A DNA stretch of 7,902 nt from Deltaproteobacteria bacterium (GCA_024639205.1 JAHEIV010000124.1:1-7902), one strand, 5' to 3'; positions 1 to 5,814 are shown, numbered from the stretch's first letter. Program-made: numbers and translations. The notes: generated by a model from the sequence alone, not told the origin.

Positions 1-1352
1 AGGCCGTGTTTCTCAAACAGATGCACCAGGCGGAAACCGCTATAGCTGCCAGACTCAAGGCGCTGCTCGCATTTGACCACCGAAAGGCCGAACCGGACCG
101 TGGTCGAATCACCCGTGAAATCTTGCAGAAACTTGCCATCCAGCTTTCGCCGGAGCAGATGAACGTTCTCGAAAGCCTGCTCACCCGCAGGGTTGCTATT
201 ATCACCGGCGGGCCGGGAACCGGGAAAACCACTCTGGTTCGTTCGATTACGGTAATCTTCGAATCTCTCGGCCGGCAAACCTTTCTTTGCGCTCCCACCG
301 GCCGGGCAGCCAAACGCCTGTCAGAGGTTACCGGCCACGATGCATTCACCATTCACCGCATGCTGGGGTACAATCCCAGCGAAGAGTTCTTCGAACAAAA
401 CCGCGACAACCCGCTTTCCGCTCAGGTCGTCATTGTAGACGAAGCGTCTATGGTTGACACTTTTCTCATGCGGAACTTACTCGACGCCTTGCATATCACC
501 GCTCGGCTGATACTGGTGGGCGATTTTCATCAACTGCCGTCGGTAGGACCGGGAAACGTCCTGTCTGACTTGATAGCGTCCGGTTCGATCCCCACCTTTG
601 AACTCAGGCAAATTCACCGTCAAGCGAAAACCAGCCCGATTATTGCCAATGCCCACCGGATTCGCCGGGGGCTGCAGCCGCAAATAGAGCCTTTCGACGA
701 ATCGCAAGATCTGTCAGATTTTTACTTCGTCGAGCAAGGCAATCCCGAAAGGGCTGTGCGTACGATCCTGGACCTGAACCGTTTTCAGATTCCGCGGCGA
801 TTTGGATTCGATCCCATTCGCCACACCCAGGTAATCACTCCGATGCACAAGGGCCTGCTGGGCACCATCCATCTGAACCGCATGCTTCAGGAAAAACTGA
901 ATCCGAACCCGTTTTCGATCCGGACCGAAGGCCTCAGCCTGAAGATGGGTGACAAGGTTATGCACTTGAAAAATGACTATCGCAAAGAGGTGTTCAACGG
1001 TGACAGCGGCACAGTGGTCGAAATTGACTCGAAAAACAACGTGGTGACGGTCGATTTCGACCAAAATCTGATAGACTACGAACCTGCCGAGTTGACGGAT
1101 TTGACCCTCGCCTATGCCATTACCATCCATAAATCTCAAGGTTCGGAGTATGCCTGCGTTATCATTCCCATGATGCCCGAACATCGGGTCATGTTGCAGC
1201 GAAACCTATTGTACACCGCCGTTACCAGAGGTAAACAGCTGGTTGTCATCGTCGGCGCCCGCAAGGCGATTCAAGCGGCGCTGGACAATGATCGCCCTCG
1301 CCGGCGGTCATCGACCCTGGCGGCCAGGCTCCGGCACCTTCGGTTGCCTTGA
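1..1352 (+). CDS. recD2: RecD2-type ATP-dependent DNA helicase (SF1B), 5'-truncated
   Basis: This is the C-terminal part of a superfamily 1B 5'-to-3' DNA helicase of the RecD2 class, which acts in DNA repair outside a RecBCD complex. The frame is open to the left edge, so the true start lies outside the window; family members are roughly 700-750 residues, so about a third is missing. Numbering from the in-frame GTG at base 6, I see Walker A GGPGTGKTT (68-76), motif Ia APTGRAAKRL (96-105), Walker B VDEAS (144-148), motif III GDFHQLPSVGPG (172-183), a motif IV-like LRQIHRQ (200-206), an SH3-like insert around NGDSGTVV (331-338), motif V TIHKSQGSEY (373-382) and motif VI YTAVTRGK (403-410). All core motifs are intact. 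The stretch VFLKQMHQAE at the left edge matches the region just before the helicase core in RecD2. The stop codon overlaps a promoter for the next operon. No recB or recC is visible. The assignment to RecD2 over RecD rests on the pre-core region and the lack of RecBC neighbours. Confidence 0.93.
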   Translation, partial: AVFLKQMHQAETAIAARLKALLAFDHRKAEPDRGRITREILQKLAIQLSPEQMNVLESLLTRRVAIITGGPGTGKTTLVRSITVIFESLGRQTFLCAPTGRAAKRLSEVTGHDAFTIHRMLGYNPSEEFFEQNRDNPLSAQVVIVDEASMVDTFLMRNLLDALHITARLILVGDFHQLPSVGPGNVLSDLIASGSIPTFELRQIHRQAKTSPIIANAHRIRRGLQPQIEPFDESQDLSDFYFVEQGNPERAVRTILDLNRFQIPRRFGFDPIRHTQVITPMHKGLLGTIHLNRMLQEKLNPNPFSIRTEGLSLKMGDKVMHLKNDYRKEVFNGDSGTVVEIDSKNNVVTVDFDQNLIDYEPAELTDLTLAYAITIHKSQGSEYACVIIPMMPEHRVMLQRNLLYTAVTRGKQLVVIVGARKAIQAALDNDRPRRRSSTLAARLRHLRLP

Positions 1353-1377
1353 CAGTTGACCGGCAAGTTATTAGGAT
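1349..1377 (+). promoter_or_regulatory. Sigma70-like promoter at the helicase stop codon
   Basis: A perfect -35 hexamer TTGACA (1349-1354) lies 17 bases before TAGGAT (1372-1377, 4 of 6 matches to TATAAT). The TGA stop of the helicase gene sits inside the -35 box. Initiation would be expected near 1384, giving a leader of about 345 bases before the ATG at 1731. The hexamers and spacing are seen directly; the activity and the target gene are inferred. Confidence 0.5.
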
Positions 1378-1730
1378 GAAACAGGCACACCGGCAATGGA
1401 CTCTCCGCCCTCACGACATCAGCGGGTGGTCTGAATCCACTATAGCCATACGCTGCCCTGATTTGTGCTTCTCATTGTGACCGTTCCTGGTCTGATTGCA
1501 ACCGGCAAACCGCGTAAAAGAGACATTTTGCTGAGCCGGTCTCATCCGATCTGCTGCTCTTCGTGCTTTTCGCCACCGCCAAGACACCGCCGCCCGTCTG
1601 GTTTCTCCCAACCGCGCCTGCTGACCGCCCGCATCTGCTCTGCCGCGCTTCGTCTGTTAACCAGTGTTGAAACCGGTGTCCCGAGGCCTTACGAACACGA
1701 TGTCCTTTCGCCGCAGCGGAGGTAGGAAAG
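1353..1730. other. 378-base gene-free region with a C-rich leader segment
   Basis: No convincing gene lies here. The open frames on both strands are low-complexity (Arg/Ser/Pro-rich), lack ribosome-binding sites and match no family I know. From 1541 to 1660 I count 51 C, 25 G, 31 T and 13 A, a twofold C over G excess with many YC dinucleotides. That composition is typical of Rho-utilisation sites in untranslated RNA. A near-direct repeat, AACCAGTGT (1659-1667) and AACCGGTGT (1671-1679), lies just before the gene start. A short inverted repeat GAGAC/GTCTC (1520-1524, 1539-1543) is weak. If transcription starts at the promoter at 1349, this is a long 5' leader; a Rho-dependent attenuator is a guess from composition. 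Confidence 0.4.
1718..1723 (+). promoter_or_regulatory. Strong ribosome-binding site for the CoA-transferase-like/GNAT gene
   Basis: GGAGGT lies 7 bases before the ATG at 1731. This is an almost ideal Shine-Dalgarno site and fixes the start of the 630-residue protein. Confidence 0.85.
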
Positions 1731-3623
1731 ATGGCCAGGCAATGGGAAGAGAAAGTTACCACGCCCGATCGCATCATGAAGCTCATCAAACCGGGAATGA
1801 GCATCTTCATTGGAACCGGGGTGGCCGAACCGCGCACGCTGGTCCAAACCCTCATGAATCGAAACTTCGGCAACTTGCAGGACCTGGAAATTATCCAGTT
1901 GGTCAGTTTCGGAGACGCGATCTCTTTCGAGGAGCTGCGTTCCCAGAAATACCGATTGAAAACGTTTTTTTCGGGATGGGTAACCCAGGAGGCCATCGTC
2001 GAAGGCCAGGTGGATCTGGTGCCGAGTCGATTCATCTGGATTCCCCGACTGATTGAATCCGGACTGATTCCCGTGAACGTGGCTTTTATCCAGATCACAC
2101 CGCCGGATGAAAGCGGCAACTGCAGTTTGGGCGTTGCTCTGGATGTTGCCCGTCAGGCCATGGAAAAAGCATCGATCGTCGTCGGGGAAATCAACACCTG
2201 GATTCCGCGAACCTTCGGCGATACCTTCGTACACGTTTCCGATTTTACCCACCTGGTTCTTTCAAACGATCCCCCGATTTTTTTCGATCGATGGCCGGTG
2301 GATGATGTTTACGGCCAGGTCGCCGCAAATGTCTCTGCACTGGTGGAGAACCGCAGCTGTATTGCATTCGCCATCGGACCTCTATACGAGGCTTTGGGCA
2401 GCCGTCTGAGCCATAAAAAGCACCTGGGAGTTCACTCGCCGTTTTTCACCGATGCCCTGATGGATTTGGTGCTCAGCGGAGCGGTTACCAATCGATACAA
2501 AGGTACCTACCGGGGAAAGTCTCTGGCATCGTATGCCATCGGCAGCCAACAGCTGCTGGACTGGCTTGATCAAAATCCGTTAGTGGAATTTCAAAGCGTG
2601 GATAAGGTATTCGACCCCGGCCAAATTGGACGCAATAAACAGTTTGTCGCTATCTTGCCCGCCCGCAAAATTGATCTGTTGGGAGGAATCGCTCTGCAGA
2701 TCGGCAAGGGCAACGTGGCAACGGGACCGACCGAAGTGCTCGATTTTTTCAACGGTGCCGAAATCTCCCCGGGCGGACGAACCATTTTCGCTCTCCCAAG
2801 CCGCAACCGCGACGGTAGGCCGAACATCATCATCTCCATCAAAGACTATCCGAATCAGTTCCAACTGCGCGAATCAGTGGATGTGGTGGCCACCGAATAC
2901 GGCGTCGCCCGGTTGCGCGGCTACTCTCTTCGCGAGCGCGCCCAGGCGCTTATCGATATCGCCCACCCGGATGACCGTCCATTGCTGATCGAGCAGGCCA
3001 GGACCCGGCACATCATCTATTCAGACCAGATTTTTATTCCGGATAGCGCCCATTTGTATCCGGCCGACATTAACGAAACGCATACCTTTAAAGGTGATGT
3101 CCAAATCCGCTTCAGACCGATAAAGCCTTCGGATGAAGAAGAAATGCGTCGCCTGTTTTACCGATTCTCCGATACAGCGGTTTATTATCGCTATTTTGGT
3201 CACGTGGCGTCGATGCCGCACGCCAAATCCCAGGAGTACGTCAACGTGGACTGGAGCCGCACGATGTCAATCGTCGGCATTTCAGAGGGCGAGGAACAGA
3301 GCCGAATTATCGCCGAAGCGCGATATATCAGGCAGGATGTGCAGCCGCTGGCCGAAGTCGTTTTTGTAGTGGATGAGTTATATCAGGGGCTGGGAATTGC
3401 CTCCTTTCTTTTCCGGCTGCTCATCCGAATTGCGAAGGAGAGAGGCGTAGAAGGATTCACCGCCGATGTTCTTTTTTCAAACCAGGCCATGATGAAGGTA
3501 TTTCGCAAAGGTGCACATTCGCTGAAAATCAAACTGCAAAATGGTATCTACCAGGTGGAAATTCCGCTAACCCCTGAGCGCGCCGAACCGTCAACCCATC
3601 AACAGGCAGCGAACAGGAGGTAG
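1731..3623 (+). CDS. Acetyl-CoA hydrolase/transferase-like domain fused to a GNAT acetyltransferase
   Basis: Residues about 5-430 follow the acetyl-CoA hydrolase/4-hydroxybutyrate CoA-transferase fold: GMSIFIGTG (22-30), the PPDESGNCSLG stretch (124-134), PRTFGDTFVHVS (159-170), LGVHSPFFTDALMDL (232-246), then GGRTIFALPSR (348-358) and VATEYGVARLRGYSLRERA (386-404). Residues about 456-612 form a GNAT domain with an acetyl-CoA-binding signature Q552-G-L-G-I-A557; its opening (RPIKPSDEEE, 462-471) and the RYFG at 487-490 resemble the GNAT half of Pat-type protein lysine acetyltransferases. No membrane segment or signal peptide is visible, so it should be cytoplasmic. As I recall the family, the catalytic glutamate that forms the glutamyl-CoA intermediate sits in an H/Y-T-E-M/V motif; here that site reads H235-S-P-F238, with proline in its place. 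The GGQ loop is replaced by PTEV (about 333-336). CoA-transferase activity is therefore doubtful, while acyl-CoA binding and GNAT activity remain plausible. It is the first gene of a two-gene operon with the kinase-like gene. The domain calls are firm; a role as protein acetyltransferase is inference. Confidence 0.9.
   Translation: MARQWEEKVTTPDRIMKLIKPGMSIFIGTGVAEPRTLVQTLMNRNFGNLQDLEIIQLVSFGDAISFEELRSQKYRLKTFFSGWVTQEAIVEGQVDLVPSRFIWIPRLIESGLIPVNVAFIQITPPDESGNCSLGVALDVARQAMEKASIVVGEINTWIPRTFGDTFVHVSDFTHLVLSNDPPIFFDRWPVDDVYGQVAANVSALVENRSCIAFAIGPLYEALGSRLSHKKHLGVHSPFFTDALMDLVLSGAVTNRYKGTYRGKSLASYAIGSQQLLDWLDQNPLVEFQSVDKVFDPGQIGRNKQFVAILPARKIDLLGGIALQIGKGNVATGPTEVLDFFNGAEISPGGRTIFALPSRNRDGRPNIIISIKDYPNQFQLRESVDVVATEYGVARLRGYSLRERAQALIDIAHPDDRPLLIEQARTRHIIYSDQIFIPDSAHLYPADINETHTFKGDVQIRFRPIKPSDEEEMRRLFYRFSDTAVYYRYFGHVASMPHAKSQEYVNVDWSRTMSIVGISEGEEQSRIIAEARYIRQDVQPLAEVVFVVDELYQGLGIASFLFRLLIRIAKERGVEGFTADVLFSNQAMMKVFRKGAHSLKIKLQNGIYQVEIPLTPERAEPSTHQQAANRR
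3615..3620 (+). promoter_or_regulatory. Ribosome-binding site inside the end of the upstream gene
   Basis: AGGAGG lies 7 bases before the ATG at 3628 and immediately before the TAG stop (3621-3623) of the CoA-transferase-like/GNAT gene. Ribosomes finishing the first gene would uncover or reuse this site, which suggests translational coupling. Confidence 0.8.
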
Positions 3624-3627
3624 GGTC

Positions 3628-4299
3628 ATGTCGAATGCAAAAAGATCCATCGAACAGATCATCGAAGAACAGGTTCAAAAATGGCAGATGTCGAGGGTGG
3701 AGAAGAAAGCCCAAAAAACAATCCGCCCGGTGATCACCCTTTCTCGAGAGCCGGGCAGTGGAGGCCGTGTCCTGGCGCAGAAACTGGCGGAAAAACATCG
3801 CATGGACCTGTTTCACCAGGAGCTGCTCCATGAAATGGCGGCAAGTGCCAAGGTCAGTCGGGTGTTTCTGCACACCCTGGATGAAAAGGGCCTCACCGTG
3901 CTCGAAGACTGGATCGCATCGCTGGTTCACCAGCGGCACTTGTGGCCGGATCAATACCAGCAGCACCTGATGAAGGTGGTGGGAACCATTGGAAAGCATG
4001 GTAATGCGGTGGTTGTGGGTAGAGGGGCAAACTTCATCCTGCCGCCCGAGGGACGGTTGCGGGTGCGTGTCATATCCCCGCTGCAGGTTCGCATCGATAA
4101 CCTGGTGAAGGAATACGCGGTGTCGGTCGCTGATGCCAAGCGGCGTATCATCCGAACGGAAAATGAACGTCGGGCGTTTATTCGAAAGTTTTTCAATGCC
4201 GACATATCCAACCCGACCCATTACGACCTGGTCGTAAACTCCGGGACATTGGAAATAGACCGGGCCGTGGAAATCGTCTCGAGGGCCGCCGGCTTGTGA
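3628..4299 (+). CDS. Cytidylate-kinase-like family protein (P-loop NTPase fold)
   Basis: The 223-residue product matches the cytidylate-kinase-like family, a P-loop kinase-fold group of unproven substrate. The signature ITLSREPGSGGR (36-47) is followed by LAQKLAEKHRMD (49-60), VVVGRGANFIL (128-138), the basic stretch AKRRIIRTENERR (170-182) and YDLVVNSGTL (199-208). The loop GSGG lacks the Lys-Ser/Thr of a classical Walker A; this is usual for the family as I remember it and does not mark a decayed gene. An N-terminal helix of about 30 charged residues (IEQIIEEQVQKWQ, 8-20) precedes the kinase core and may be a docking segment. Essential CMP kinase (cmk) is an alternative, but the P-loop and the spacing of motifs argue against it. 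It starts 4 bases after the upstream gene with a strong site, so both are almost certainly co-transcribed. Its function is unknown; the partnership with an acetyltransferase hints at a regulatory role. Confidence 0.85.
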   Translation: MSNAKRSIEQIIEEQVQKWQMSRVEKKAQKTIRPVITLSREPGSGGRVLAQKLAEKHRMDLFHQELLHEMAASAKVSRVFLHTLDEKGLTVLEDWIASLVHQRHLWPDQYQQHLMKVVGTIGKHGNAVVVGRGANFILPPEGRLRVRVISPLQVRIDNLVKEYAVSVADAKRRIIRTENERRAFIRKFFNADISNPTHYDLVVNSGTLEIDRAVEIVSRAAGL

Positions 4300-4301
4300 A
4301 A

Positions 4302-4730
4302 TCAGTTATCGGTTTCGTTGGTTTCGGATGATGAGGGCAGCGGAATCTTAAAAAACTCAATTCCCTCTTCTTTCAGCGTCTTTTCCTCTTCCCGAGTGCT
4401 GGTTCCCCTGATGTTGCGGGGTTCGGCGACACCGAAGTGCATCTTCAGCGCTTCTTTCGCAAATTCCGAGCCGACATTGTCGAAATTTTTTTCCACGTAC
4501 TCGGCCACCTGTCTGCCGATAACGGCCAGTTGGTCTGTCGACAAACTCTGTCTGGCTCCGGACGGGGAAGATTTGATCGCGAAAGCCGATGGAATTCGGG
4601 ACACAGAGGTATCGTCGCAGATCGGACAGGCGACGAGTCCCCGTCCTTTCTGGTCCAGATAGGTTTTCTCGTCTTCAAACCACCCTTCGAAACGGTGGCT
4701 GTTTACACACTTCAGGTCGTATGCGATCAT
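4302..4730 (-). CDS. DUF1178 family protein, small zinc-ribbon-like
   Basis: A 142-residue soluble protein of the DUF1178 family, of unknown function. The opening MIAYDLKC, then HRFEGWF a few residues later, followed by GLVACPIC, is the family hallmark; the cysteines of the first and last blocks (residues 8, 35 and 38 counted from the ATG at 4730) and the histidine at 12 look like a zinc site. The C-terminal half is charged (TREEEKTLKEEGIEFFKIPLP), also typical. I chose the ATG at 4730 because family members begin at this methionine. An in-frame ATG at 4760 would add ten residues (MNPTIRVPVH); neither start has a strong ribosome-binding site, so the longer form cannot be excluded. The gene converges on the kinase-like gene with only 2 bases between the stop codons, and I see no hairpin terminator there, so antisense read-through in both directions is likely. 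Its promoter probably lies in the AT-rich stretch around 4795-4845; I could not fix a convincing one. Confidence 0.87.
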   Translation of the reverse strand: MIAYDLKCVNSHRFEGWFEDEKTYLDQKGRGLVACPICDDTSVSRIPSAFAIKSSPSGARQSLSTDQLAVIGRQVAEYVEKNFDNVGSEFAKEALKMHFGVAEPRNIRGTSTREEEKTLKEEGIEFFKIPLPSSSETNETDN

Positions 4731-4850
4731 ATGCACCGGCACCCGTATGGTTGGATTCATTCAAACCGGAAACACCCGAACCGACGGCTAATATGGTAAA
4801 AATAACACACATTTTTCGTTTTATAAACAAGCAATACGAGAATTTTCGAT

Positions 4851-4869
4851 CCAGCGGACAACCGCTTGG
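4851..4869. repeat. Inverted repeat / hairpin with an ACAA loop
   Basis: AGCGG (4853-4857) and CCGCT (4862-4866) pair perfectly across the tetraloop ACAA. CC (4851-4852) and GG (4868-4869) extend the stem past one bulged T, for seven pairs in all. No T-run follows on the plus strand, so it is not a classical intrinsic terminator. Confidence 0.5.
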
Positions 4870-4881
4870 TTCAGGGGCCGG

Positions 4882-4912
4882 GCATGCAGCCGTGCTGTCG
4901 GCTGCCGGATGC
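4882..4912. repeat. Inverted repeat / hairpin, ten paired bases with a 3-base bulge
   Basis: GCAT and GCAGCC (4882-4891) pair with GGCTGC (4900-4905) and ATGC (4909-4912). The loop is 8 bases (4892-4899) and the bulge is CGG (4906-4908). It lies 12 bases after the preceding hairpin and upstream of the likely promoter of the SH3 gene, so it need not be part of that gene's transcript. Confidence 0.5.
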
Positions 4913-4940
4913 GGGGGCAACTGTAACTGCAAAGAAATGA

Positions 4941-4969
4941 TTGACAGATCGAAGTGTTTCAACAAAAAT
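4941..4969 (+). promoter_or_regulatory. Possible sigma70-like promoter of the SH3-domain gene
   Basis: A perfect TTGACA (4941-4946) stands 17 bases before AAAAAT (4964-4969, 4 of 6 matches to TATAAT). A TATATA runs just downstream (4969-4974) but at too long a spacing. Initiation near 4976 would give a leader of about 25 bases before the ATG at 5001. The -10 box is weak, so confidence is moderate. Confidence 0.4.
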
Positions 4970-5000
4970 ATATAAGCAAAATCAGGCAGACAGGAAAAAG

Positions 5001-5666
5001 ATGATGATGAGATTGCCAATTGCTATCGTGCTGGTGATGGCCCTGGCGGGATTCTTTTTGGTCGGTGCGACTGAAGCCGGGCCCATGTATGTGACCGATG
5101 TTCTGCGGCTCACCCTGAGAAGCAGCCCCGGAGCCGGCGGTGAAATTGTGGGAGTGATAAAATCCGGCCAAACCCTGGAGGTCGTCACCGAGTCGGAAAA
5201 GTGGTCCCAGATCAGGCTTCCGGACGGCAGGGAAGGCTGGGTGCCCACCCGCTTTCTTACTTCCGAGAGAACAGCTGAGCTCAAACTGGCTCGTCTACAG
5301 CAACAATTCGATTCGCAGAAAGAGGAACTCGCCGCGATTCGTCTGGAAGTGACTGAGTTAAAAAAACAAAACAAAATCCTTCAGACTGAGGCAACTCAAC
5401 AAGGCCGGCGGGCGGAAGAGACCTCAACGGCATACGAAACCCTGAAGGAGGAATCGGCCGGTTTTCTCAAACTCAAAGCCGAACATCAATCGACCCTTGA
5501 AAAAGCATCCGAACAATCCAGCCAGGTCATCGGCCTGGAAAAGGAGTTGACCCGTTTGGAAACACAGCGGCTGGTGCGCTGGTTCCTTGCAGGAGCCGGT
5601 GTATTGCTGATCGGCTTTGTCATCGGTTTCAGTGCCAAGCGGCAACGGCGAAAATACCTTTCCTGA
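5001..5666 (+). CDS. Exported SH3-domain protein with coiled coil and C-terminal membrane anchor (YgiM-like)
   Basis: The 221-residue product has the architecture of the TIGR04211/YgiM-like SH3 proteins. A signal peptide with a hydrophobic core (about 5-22) is probably cut after A26 in the stretch VGATEAG. A bacterial SH3 domain follows at about 29-87: MYVTDVLRLTLRSSPG (29-44), then the end motif DGREGWVPTRFL (75-86). A long charged, Gln/Glu/Lys-rich coiled coil spans about 91-190. One transmembrane helix (about 194-211) is followed by a basic tail KRQRRKYLS on the cytoplasmic side. The SH3 domain and coiled coil should therefore lie in the periplasm, tethered to the inner membrane; a cell-wall or envelope-associated role is likely but the ligand is unknown. 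I chose ATG 5001 (or 5004) because AGGA at 4992-4995 precedes it and the signal peptide starts there. An in-frame TTG at 4941 would add a polar 20-residue stretch and coincides with the -35 box, so it is rejected. Confidence 0.88.
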   Translation: MMMRLPIAIVLVMALAGFFLVGATEAGPMYVTDVLRLTLRSSPGAGGEIVGVIKSGQTLEVVTESEKWSQIRLPDGREGWVPTRFLTSERTAELKLARLQQQFDSQKEELAAIRLEVTELKKQNKILQTEATQQGRRAEETSTAYETLKEESAGFLKLKAEHQSTLEKASEQSSQVIGLEKELTRLETQRLVRWFLAGAGVLLIGFVIGFSAKRQRRKYLS

Positions 5667-5732
5667 CCTGGCATCGGTGGTGGCCGCATCGAGGGTACTG
5701 TCATTGCCCCATTTCGACCACAAAATAGAAAA

Positions 5733-5761
5733 TTGACATAACTGATGATAATCACTATTAT
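5733..5761 (+). promoter_or_regulatory. Near-consensus sigma70 promoter of the CNNM-type gene
   Basis: TTGACA (5733-5738) is perfect and lies 17 bases before TATTAT (5756-5761, 5 of 6 matches). This is the best promoter in the window. Initiation is expected near 5768, giving a leader of about 47 bases before the ATG at 5815. It also shows that the TTG at 5761 cannot be the start codon, since it overlaps the last base of the -10 box. Confidence 0.7.
5746..5760 (+). promoter_or_regulatory. Fur-box-like operator overlapping the -10 box
   Basis: TGATAAT (5746-5752), one C, then ACTATTA (5754-5760) matches the 7-1-7 Fur box TGATAAT-N-ATTATCA at 12 of 14 positions, with the left half perfect. It fills the right part of the promoter spacer and most of the -10 box, the position expected for a repressor. 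Metal-dependent repression by Fur, or a relative such as Zur or PerR, is inferred. AT-rich promoter spacers can resemble such boxes by chance. Confidence 0.4.
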
Positions 5762-5814
5762 TGTTTCGTGATTTCTGCGGCATCAACTCTGAAAACCAAC
5801 CAAACAGACGATCG

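Larger units (their letters stand above)
4731..5000. other. Divergent intergenic region between DUF1178 and SH3 genes
   Basis: This 270-base region separates two divergent genes. Its left part (about 4790-4850) is AT-rich and would suit the promoter of the leftward DUF1178 gene; on the minus strand a poor TTGTTT-17-TGTTAT pair can be found there. The middle (4851-4912) is GC-rich and holds two hairpins in tandem, listed separately. The right part holds a promoter-like pair (4941-4969) and the site AGGA (4992-4995) for the SH3 gene. I see no tRNA and no riboswitch class that I recognise. Confidence 0.5.

Noticed and set aside
1520..1543. Inverted repeat GAGAC/GTCTC as a terminator or operator
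   Set aside because: Only five pairs across a 14-base loop and no T-run; expected by chance in a window of this size.
1465..1725. Plus-strand GTG frame of 86 residues in the gap after the helicase gene
   Set aside because: No ribosome-binding site, Arg/Ser/Pro-rich low-complexity translation driven by the C-rich segment, and no recognisable motif.
1472..2252. Minus-strand open frames (1472-2119 and 1689-2252) across the start of the fusion gene
   Set aside because: They overlap a gene with clear family motifs and a strong ribosome-binding site; their translations are compositionally odd and match no family I recognise.
3721..3790. Kinase-like gene as a decayed pseudogene because the P-loop lacks GK[ST]
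   Set aside because: The SRE-x-GSGGR form is normal for the cytidylate-kinase-like family as I know it, and the rest of the frame is intact.
4437..4975. Plus-strand frames opposite the DUF1178 gene (4437-4799 and 4589-4975)
   Set aside because: They are shadows of the DUF1178 gene, whose YDLKC, GWF and CPIC motifs are clear. Only the short part after 4793 is kept as a weak small-ORF candidate.
4941..5000. TTG start adding 20 residues to the SH3-domain protein
   Set aside because: The added stretch is polar and would bury the signal peptide. The TTG is part of a TTGACA promoter box, and AGGA sits before the ATG at 5001.
5761..5814. TTG start adding 18 residues to the CNNM-type protein
   Set aside because: The TTG overlaps the -10 box of the gene's own promoter and would not be transcribed; family members open at the first membrane helix.
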